The notes beneath the pieces are model-generated. The model saw nothing but the letters and a program-made list of their open reading frames with translations. It ran no database searches and was not told the origin of the DNA. Source: an uncultured Lewinella sp. (lineage in GTDB: Bacteria > Bacteroidota > Bacteroidia > Chitinophagales > Saprospiraceae). Taken from it: 6,956 nucleotides of DNA. The stretch spans positions 1 through 6,956 of the forward strand of contig CALIGP010000009.1 of the NCBI GenBank assembly GCA_938021455.1, given 5' to 3'. The translations under genes and the position numbers were made by a program. The first letter of the stretch is position 1; each line of letters opens with the position of its first letter. This document shows positions 1 to 4,936 of the stretch, one piece after another.

Positions 1-1668
1 AATGGCGTCGTTGGGCTTACCTACCGACCCATTCCGAGCCTTACCGTACGCGGACTTTATGGACTAGACCGGATTGATAACGATCAGCGTTTTTACAACA
101 GCGCGCTCAATTTTTCCGGATTCAGGCGGAATGGCCGGCTGGTAGAATCCAGCCGCGACAATGCCTCCTGGGTCAGTAATGGCCAGATGGTTTGGGAGCC
201 AAAAACAAAAAGCAAACACCACCCTTCCGCCCTACTGGGCGGCGAGCTACGACGTCAGGAAAACACCTCGATGGTATTCAGCGGGGTTGACTTCCCCAAT
301 GATGAAGTGCGCGACTTCAGCGCCATCCCGGAGGCGAACATCAGTCGGGACACCAACATCTTTGAGCAGGCGAAAGCCTCCTGGTACGGTGAGTTGGCCT
401 ATAACTATGACTTCCGCTACTTCCTGAAACTCAACGCCCGGCGGGACGCGACCTCCATCTTTGGGGGCGACCAGCAGGCAGGTTTATTCTACGCCATCGG
501 CACTGCCTGGAACTTTACCGAAGAAAGCTTTTGGCAGCGCTCCTTGCCTGGCATCACTAACGGACGCCTGGGCATCAGTTACGGTATTACGGGTAATAGC
601 CGGCTGGGCATCTACACCACGGGCGGGCTCTACCAACGCTTCCCCGCCGAAACCTACGGCGGCCTCCCTACCCTTACGGCTGACGACCCTGCCAATCCTC
701 TCCTGGGCTGGGAACGTAAGCGGCAACTCAATTTTTCCTTGAAATTTAATCTCTTCAAAGAGGCCCTTACCATTAATGCCGAGTACTACCGAAATAAGAC
801 AATCGACGGATTACTGACGATCAGTATCCCCCAAGAAAATGGTTTCGACAACGTCGTTGCCAATGCCTCCGAGATATTGAACCAGGGTCCGGAACTCAGC
901 CTCACTTATCGGACCCCAGCTAACAAGAAAGTGAGTTACACCGGTAGCCTTAACCTGGCCCGAAACTTTAACCGTCTCGTCACCATCAACCTGAGCCGGT
1001 TGGGAACGGACATTCGCGCGAACGGACGTCTGCTCTCCGAGGGCCGTGATTTCAACCTGGTCTACGGTATTCCCTCCGCTGGCGTTGATCCACAAACCGG
1101 CATGGACCGCTGGCAACTACCCAACGGAGAGATTACCAGCGATGCCGCCGAAGCACGGAAACAGGAGAATCAAGTCGTCATCGGCCGTTCCGCGCCAACG
1201 GTCATCGGCGGTGGAAATCATACGCTGAGCATCGGTGCATTCAGTATCACGGCGCTGCTAAAACTGTCATTGGGTAGCAGCGTGTTCGTTGACCGGCTGA
1301 CCTTTAATGACGGGCGACAGATCAGCTTCAACAACCAAAGTATCAACCAGTTGGATCGCTGGCAGCAGCCGGGAGACGTTACTGACGTACCCAGGCTTCG
1401 AGTGGACAATTCTATCGTCCCACTAAGTAGTCGCTACCTCTACGACCTGAATTTTCTGCAGATCGCCAGTATTAGTGTGCGAGCGGATCTGCAAAAAATG
1501 GGGATAAAACTTCCCAGGGGGCGATCCCTCTCCGTCTACGCCCTGGTCAATAACGTAGCCTATTTTTACAACGACGACACTCCGAAAGACCGTAATGGTG
1601 TGGCGGAATATCGCTTCCGGTTTCCGGAGCAGCGAGCCTTTGTGATGGGGATAAAAATGGGATGGTGA
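1..1668 (+). CDS. SusC/RagA-family TonB-dependent outer-membrane receptor, C-terminal part (5' truncated)
   Basis: The frame is open from base 1 and ends at TGA 1666-1668, giving 555 residues. Family members are usually around 1000 residues, so the signal peptide, plug domain and first barrel strands lie upstream of the window. Visible family landmarks, in window codons, are the strand YFLKLNARRDATSIFG (about 140-155), followed by the AWNFTEESF segment; LGISYGITGNS (about 190-200), matching the usual 'YGxTGN' motif; WERKRQLNFSL (about 237-247), followed by the INAEYYRNKT strand; and a C-terminus ending GIKMGW, as expected for a last outer-membrane strand ending in an aromatic residue. By family knowledge it is a 22-strand barrel that imports oligomeric nutrients using TonB energy, with a SusD lipoprotein as lid. 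The SusD gene follows directly, which supports the call. The substrate cannot be read from this half. ATG 187 is internal and is not the start. Confidence 0.95.
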   Translation, partial: NGVVGLTYRPIPSLTVRGLYGLDRIDNDQRFYNSALNFSGFRRNGRLVESSRDNASWVSNGQMVWEPKTKSKHHPSALLGGELRRQENTSMVFSGVDFPNDEVRDFSAIPEANISRDTNIFEQAKASWYGELAYNYDFRYFLKLNARRDATSIFGGDQQAGLFYAIGTAWNFTEESFWQRSLPGITNGRLGISYGITGNSRLGIYTTGGLYQRFPAETYGGLPTLTADDPANPLLGWERKRQLNFSLKFNLFKEALTINAEYYRNKTIDGLLTISIPQENGFDNVVANASEILNQGPELSLTYRTPANKKVSYTGSLNLARNFNRLVTINLSRLGTDIRANGRLLSEGRDFNLVYGIPSAGVDPQTGMDRWQLPNGEITSDAAEARKQENQVVIGRSAPTVIGGGNHTLSIGAFSITALLKLSLGSSVFVDRLTFNDGRQISFNNQSINQLDRWQQPGDVTDVPRLRVDNSIVPLSSRYLYDLNFLQIASISVRADLQKMGIKLPRGRSLSVYALVNNVAYFYNDDTPKDRNGVAEYRFRFPEQRAFVMGIKMGW

Positions 1669-1686
1669 TGGAAATAAATCTCTCCC

Positions 1687-1730
1687 CCCCTTTTGCTGCG
1701 CAGCTTCTCCGCTGGTCCGGCGGAAAGGGG
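1687..1730. repeat. GC-rich branched inverted repeat in the SusC-SusD junction
   Basis: CCCCTTT (1687-1693) pairs with AAAGGGG (1724-1730). Inside lie a perfect 10-base palindrome, GCTGCGCAGC (1695-1704), and a small CCGC (1709-1712)/GCGG (1720-1723) hairpin, so the element can fold as a three-way junction. It starts 18 bases after the SusC stop, and CTAAAAAAA follows it. It resembles the short dispersed 'cccct...aggggct' repeats found between Bacteroidota genes and shares its GGGGCT edge with the repeat at 1834-1863. It could attenuate transcription or stabilise the SusC message. Because A rather than T follows on this strand, it is not a standard + strand intrinsic terminator. On the - strand it would be followed by a pyrimidine-rich tract only. 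Confidence 0.6.
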
Positions 1731-1819
1731 CTAAAAAAACGCTAAGCGTTCTATGAAATAAATCATAAATAACAATTGTATCTTCTACCTACATAATCAA
1801 TATCATTACAAGAGAGCCT

Positions 1820-1962
1820 TTGCCGAAGGGTCACCCCTCTCCTTCGGAGAGGGGCTGGGGGGGAGTTTTCTCTTTCTCCTCTTCCTCCTTCTCCCCTCCT
1901 GCGGAGAGTTCCTCTCCATCGAGCCCCAGGACCAGATTTCGCGGGACGATGCCTACGCCACG
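1820..1962 (+). other. 5' extension of the SusD gene: lipoprotein signal peptide coding sequence without a usable in-frame start
   Basis: In the same frame as the SusD ORF, codons 1864-1902 read SFLFLLFLLLPSC, a hydrophobic core followed by a lipobox-like LPSC with Cys at 1900-1902. CGEFLSIEPQDQISRDDAYAT then leads into the ATG at 1963. A 'C-G-[DE]-F-L-x-I-x-P' mature N-terminus is typical of SusD lipoproteins, so this stretch should be translated. The frame is open back to the TAA at 1759-1761, yet it contains no ATG, GTG or TTG before 1963; the nearest near-cognate codon is CTG 1855. The only bacterial start that could serve lies one frame over: TTG 1820, which would join this frame if the G7 tract at 1857-1863 had one more G. 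The predicted N-terminus would then be (M)PKGHPSPSERGWGG followed by the hydrophobic core. Confidence 0.7.
1823..1863. repeat. Hairpin repeat with G7 tract, running into the SusD signal-peptide coding region
   Basis: CCCCTCTCC (1834-1842) and GGAGAGGGG (1846-1854) form a perfect 9-bp stem with a three-base TTC loop. CT and an uninterrupted run of seven G (1857-1863) follow. A competing 7-bp pairing is possible between CCGAAGG (1823-1829) and CCTTCGG (1841-1847). The sequence has the form of a common Bacteroidota dispersed repeat (stem, then GGGGCTGGGG). In the SusD frame it reads SPLSFGEGLGG directly before the hydrophobic signal core. The repeat identity is from general recognition. The stem and G tract are seen directly. 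Confidence 0.7.
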
Positions 1963-3285
1963 ATGGCCAGCACCGAGGAGGTGCTTCTTGGGGTATATCA
2001 ACAGATGGGAGGCGTCCCCTATCGCCTTCAGCAGATGATCATGTACCCCGAGATGGCGGGTAACCTGGTGCCGCTCGAAGACATTAATTCCAACGGAAAC
2101 CCTAATTACAATCGCTACTTCGAAGCGCATAACCTAAACGTTGATCCGCTATACGAGACGAATAATCTTAAGAACCTGTACACGAGTATTTATACCCTGC
2201 TCTTCAACGTCAATGATTTATTGGCGGCGCTTCCGGAGGTACCCGATGGTACGCCGGAAGAGAAGGCGTCTTTACGGGGGGAAGCCCTGCACCTGCGCGC
2301 CGTCGCCCACTTCGACCTCGTCCGTTTATTTGCCCAGGCACCGGCCTTTACGCCCTCTGCAACCCATCTGGGTATCGCGCTAATCACGGAGCCGGGGACG
2401 GTGTTGCAACGGCGTTCCCGAGCGACTGTAGCTGAAGTTTATGAACTAATTGTGAGCGATCTGGAAGAGGCCATTATCACCATTGATCCGGCCCAAAGTA
2501 TTCGTACGAACCAACCAATTTGGGTCAGTCCGGAAGTGGCGCGGGCGGCGCTGACGCAGGTGCAAGGCTATGCCGGGCGTTGGGCTGAAGTCCTCCGCCT
2601 ATCAACAGAAATTCTCGAAGGCACGGGCACCCAACTCACCCCCTCGGGGGAGTATGTGGAGCAATGGCAAAGCAGGGAAGTGGCCGAAACGATCTGGGAG
2701 ATTGACGTGCAGCGCTTTAACGATGCGGGGTCTGTCCGGGTCTCGGACATACTTGCGCGCGTAGCGAGCCTTGGTGTTTTGGAACCTTACGCCCGCATCA
2801 GCGATGACTTGTTCAACCTCTTCGAATCAGACGATATTCGTAGGGGGCTTTATCCCGTCGGCCGTTTCGGCCGGCAGTCGACGAAGTATCCAGGTTCTGA
2901 CTTTGACATCCGAAACCCACCCGTCTTCCGCCTCTCCACCATTTACCTCTGGCGCGCCGAGGCTGCTGCCCGGCTTGGCGACTTCGCCCAGGCGCGGGAA
3001 GACTATGATCGGATCCACCAAAGGGCCGTGCCCACGGCCTCGCCCACTAACCTTGATGGAGCCGCGCTGCTCGAAGAAATCCTCTTGGAACGACGAAGAG
3101 AACTTGCCCTGGAAGGGGACCTCCTTTTCGATTTGGCTCGCCGGGGGGCAGACATCGAACGTACGGATTGCAACCTCTCCGTACGCTTTTGCTCACTCCC
3201 CTACCCCAGCCCTTATTTCATCCTCCCCATTCCGGAAGATGCCTTGGATCGTAATGAAAACCTAACCCAGAATGAAGGGTATTAG
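1963..3285 (+). CDS. SusD/RagB-family nutrient-binding outer-membrane lipoprotein (start uncertain, 5' part extends upstream)
   Basis: From ATG 1963 there are 440 residues; counted from the putative lipidated Cys at 1900 the mature protein has 461, on the short side for SusD proteins. Family landmarks, numbered from ATG 1963, are GEALHLRAVAHFDLVRLFA (about 106-124), the classic SusD TPR-like helix; VAEVYELIVSDLEEAI (about 155-170); IYLWRAEAAARLGD (327-340); ERRRELALEGDLLFDLARRG (about 376-395); and the C-terminal NLTQNEGY (433-440), which matches the normal family ending. By family knowledge the protein sits on the cell surface as the lid of the SusC barrel and captures substrate, here with the product of 1-1668. 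The ATG cannot be the biological start of a lipoprotein because the signal peptide is encoded upstream in frame. The stop TAG (3283-3285) is also the first three bases of the 22-base repeat array. Confidence 0.92.
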   Translation: MASTEEVLLGVYQQMGGVPYRLQQMIMYPEMAGNLVPLEDINSNGNPNYNRYFEAHNLNVDPLYETNNLKNLYTSIYTLLFNVNDLLAALPEVPDGTPEEKASLRGEALHLRAVAHFDLVRLFAQAPAFTPSATHLGIALITEPGTVLQRRSRATVAEVYELIVSDLEEAIITIDPAQSIRTNQPIWVSPEVARAALTQVQGYAGRWAEVLRLSTEILEGTGTQLTPSGEYVEQWQSREVAETIWEIDVQRFNDAGSVRVSDILARVASLGVLEPYARISDDLFNLFESDDIRRGLYPVGRFGRQSTKYPGSDFDIRNPPVFRLSTIYLWRAEAAARLGDFAQAREDYDRIHQRAVPTASPTNLDGAALLEEILLERRRELALEGDLLFDLARRGADIERTDCNLSVRFCSLPYPSPYFILPIPEDALDRNENLTQNEGY

Positions 3286-3358
3286 ACGGTAGCTTTGTAG
3301 TCGGTAGACGGTAGTGTTGTAGTCAGTAGACGGTAGGTTTGTAGTCGGTAGACTGTAG
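3283..3358 (+). repeat. 22-base direct repeat array, left arm (3 full units plus a 10-base partial)
   Basis: The units lie at 3283-3304, 3305-3326, 3327-3348 and 3349-3358. Each begins TAGACGGTAG (TAGACTGTAG in the last), followed by a three- or four-base variable spot, then TTGTAGTC and GG or AG. Units differ only at a few positions. The first unit's TAG is the SusD stop codon, so the array starts exactly at the end of that gene. The units are the inverse of the CTACCG[AT]CTAC motif in the array at 3374-3448. No spacers of unique sequence are present. Confidence 0.9.
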
Positions 3359-3414
3359 ATAGCCGCTGCCAACCTACCCTCTACAACACTACCGACTACA
3401 ACGCTACCGTCTAC
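3304..3414 (+). other. Long RNA hairpin formed between the two repeat arrays
   Basis: Bases 3304-3324 are the reverse complement of 3394-3414 over 21 positions with a single G-U wobble (T3315 opposite G3403). After one mismatch the pairing continues for four more base pairs (3326-3329 with 3389-3392). Because both arms are repetitive, several other registers are possible. The structure lies wholly between the SusD stop and the next ATG. It could mark a processing point, protect the upstream message or lower downstream expression. No T-rich tail follows, so an intrinsic terminator is not supported. Confidence 0.6.
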
Positions 3415-3448
3415 AACACTACCGTCTACAAAACTACCGACTACAACA
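3374..3448 (-). repeat. 15-base direct repeat array, right arm (5 units), abutting the next start codon
   Basis: Five contiguous 15-base units at 3374-3388, 3389-3403, 3404-3418, 3419-3433 and 3434-3448 follow the pattern CTACC[CG][AT]CTACAA[CA][AG]. Read on the - strand they resemble the 22-base units of 3283-3358, with seven bases per unit absent. The last unit ends at 3448 and the ATG of the following lipoprotein is 3449-3451, so the array forms the whole leader next to that start. A 15-base period is a multiple of three; the left array's 22 is not. Confidence 0.9.
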
Positions 3449-4381
3449 ATGCAAATTCGCCCATCTCTAATCAATCATTTGCTGCTACTCCTGGTGCTCT
3501 GCTCCGCCTGCCGGCCAGAGGCCAGCCCCATCAACCCCGCCCCACCCCAGTTGGGCTGGGGAGATCTGGAGGCGACGCTCTCCATCTTCAACGGTGAAAC
3601 CGTCGTAACGGCCTACCTCACCCGTGGCTTAGCGAACGGGCTGGAACTACCGCTTAGTTTTTCGGGAACGGCGATTGAAAACGTAGATTATACCCTTCCT
3701 GATGGGGATGTTCTCCGCTTCTTGCCCGGGGAGTCAGCGGCAACGCTACGCCTCCGCACTGATGGTAATCCGGCAAACGACCGCATTGACAAAAGCCTCC
3801 AACTCAGCCTTCCGACAACGGGCAGCGCCCTGCTGGCAGAACTACGCGACACCCTGACCATTACCTTTGCCCTTGAGCAAACCGTGGACTTAAGTATCTG
3901 GGTGCCTACGGGCGGATTTCCGCAGCTTTGGGCTTATACCTCCTTCGGTCCTGACCCCGTTCCGTCTACTGGTAACCCCGGCCGTCACTTCGCCTTCGTC
4001 TACGCCAGCCGTACCCGGCCGAACACCATCGGCCTGACGGGCAATGACCCCAGCCGCAGCACCAATGCCCTGAACATTGGTCGGATTTACGAAGACATCT
4101 CCGCCAACTCTTCGGGGGTACAACTGCCCAACCTCATTGAACTCATTCCCGAAAGCGAAGGGGCAACGCGAGGCACAGCCCGGATCATCCCGCAGGAGTT
4201 CTTCGTGCGCCGCCTTAGTTCTTCGGACCTACCCGACTTCACCATCGGCATTTCCGGCGAAGGCGGCACCTACGACGAGGAAACGGGAATCATCCTGCTA
4301 GGCATCCACTTTGATGAGACGGATATTGGCGGTCCGGCAGATACGCTGCGGAATTATTCTTTTGAGTCGATGCGACGTTAG
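3449..4381 (+). CDS. Lipoprotein with a Calx-beta-like domain, SusE/F-position accessory protein
   Basis: The protein has 310 residues. The N-terminus MQIRPSLINHLLLLLVLCSAC is a lipoprotein signal peptide with the probable lipidated Cys at residue 21, although Cys at -3 makes the lipobox atypical. Residues about 38-135 look like a Calx-beta or related immunoglobulin-like fold: SGTAIENVDYT, then VLRFLPGESAATLRLRTDGNPANDRIDKSLQLSL has the usual 'G-x-A-x-x-x-x-D-Y-T ... F-x-P-G-E' order. The C-terminal half (about 145-310) I do not recognise; it is rich in beta-strand-like segments and has GGTYDEETGIILLGIHF near its end. By position after a SusC/SusD pair it could be a surface substrate-binding accessory lipoprotein, which is inference from context. 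The start is fixed by ATG 3449, directly against the repeat array and without a Shine-Dalgarno sequence, which is normal in Bacteroidota. It ends at TAG 4379-4381. Confidence 0.85.
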   Translation: MQIRPSLINHLLLLLVLCSACRPEASPINPAPPQLGWGDLEATLSIFNGETVVTAYLTRGLANGLELPLSFSGTAIENVDYTLPDGDVLRFLPGESAATLRLRTDGNPANDRIDKSLQLSLPTTGSALLAELRDTLTITFALEQTVDLSIWVPTGGFPQLWAYTSFGPDPVPSTGNPGRHFAFVYASRTRPNTIGLTGNDPSRSTNALNIGRIYEDISANSSGVQLPNLIELIPESEGATRGTARIIPQEFFVRRLSSSDLPDFTIGISGEGGTYDEETGIILLGIHFDETDIGGPADTLRNYSFESMRR

Positions 4382-4484
4382 AAGGCCGGGCGGGTTAGAT
4401 TTAAAATCCCCTTAACGATAGAAAGCCACGAACGGCTTATCTTCGTCACCCATCTGGCGTCGAAAAATCTATAAACCAAATCAA

Positions 4485-4919
4485 TTGAGAGCGATCTTTT
4501 ATCTACTCCTGGCGGCACTGTTTGCCCCTGGCTGTAAACAATACACCCCGGAGAATCTCCCCGCTGATCATGTACGCTTTGGTAGTAAAGGAGGCATCAC
4601 GGGTGGCGGTCGGGAATATGTTCTTCTGCTTAATAATGGGAGACTACTCTTTGATGATGAATTTACCGGCAAGCTAGAGAAGGTCGGTAAGCTCACTAAG
4701 ATTGAGTTGGCGGCGGTGCGAGCGGACTTAGCCGAAATGGACTTCCCAAAGAATGATGCCGCTCCGGGTAATTACAACACTTCGATGGCCTACCACCACG
4801 ATGGTAGCACAGAAAAAATAAGCTGGAGGCAGCCAGGGGGAGCCCCGACTCCTGAGCTAAAAAGCTGCTATAACTCCCTAATGACGGCCGTAAGGCGTCT
4901 GCGCAAAACCGATAATTGA
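4485..4919 (+). CDS. Small lipoprotein of unknown function with a Gly-rich GGITGGG motif
   Basis: The protein has 144 residues starting at TTG 4485. This is the only bacterial start in frame between the stop at 4419-4421 and the hydrophobic segment, so the choice is well constrained. RAIFYLLLAALFAPGC is a lipoprotein signal peptide with Cys17 as the likely lipidated residue. The mature part contains VRFGSKGGITGGGREYVLLLNNGRLLF (about 30-56), then a Lys/Glu-rich helix-like segment (about 62-87), PGNYNTSMAYHHDG and KISW. The order 'GG-x-TG-x-x-x-x-Y-x-L-L-x-x-G ... PGN ... W' recalls small uncharacterised Bacteroidota lipoproteins, but I can name no family or function. The 103 bases upstream (4382-4484) contain only a weak bulged hairpin and an A/T-rich stretch before the start. 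The M4 peptidase begins 17 bases downstream, so the two may be co-transcribed. Confidence 0.75.
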   Translation: MRAIFYLLLAALFAPGCKQYTPENLPADHVRFGSKGGITGGGREYVLLLNNGRLLFDDEFTGKLEKVGKLTKIELAAVRADLAEMDFPKNDAAPGNYNTSMAYHHDGSTEKISWRQPGGAPTPELKSCYNSLMTAVRRLRKTDN

Positions 4920-4936
4920 TCTACTTTTCCCTTCCT

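Noticed and set aside
1776..1808. TTG at 1776 with TATCATTA about 20 bases later as a promoter for SusD
   Set aside because: The second element does not match TAnnTTTG, so this is probably chance in an A/T-rich stretch.
1820..2038. TTG-started ORF in the frame overlapping the SusD start, as a separate small gene
   Set aside because: Beyond the G tract it reads low-complexity Ser/Pro from the shifted SusD signal sequence. It matters only as a possible start for SusD after a one-base shift.
3290..3341. TAGCTTTG (3290-3297) and TAGGTTTG (3334-3341) match the Bacteroidota -7 promoter pattern TAnnTTTG
   Set aside because: Both are part of the repeated unit, and neither has a TTG about 19-20 bases upstream, so a promoter is not supported.
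3283..3448. Possible CRISPR array because of the regular short repeats
   Set aside because: Units are contiguous with no unique spacers, the two halves are inverted, periods are 22 and 15 bases, and no cas gene is present.
3262..3474. Antisense ORF encoding a low-complexity VDGSVV-type peptide
   Set aside because: It is just the repeat array read on the opposite strand, spanning the ends of two real genes. Spurious peptides of this type arise from such repeats.
4417..4441. Bulged hairpin (AAGCC/GGCTT plus GAT/ATC) after the Calx-beta lipoprotein gene as a terminator
   Set aside because: The core stem is only five base pairs with a three-base bulge, and there is no T-run after it; too weak to call.
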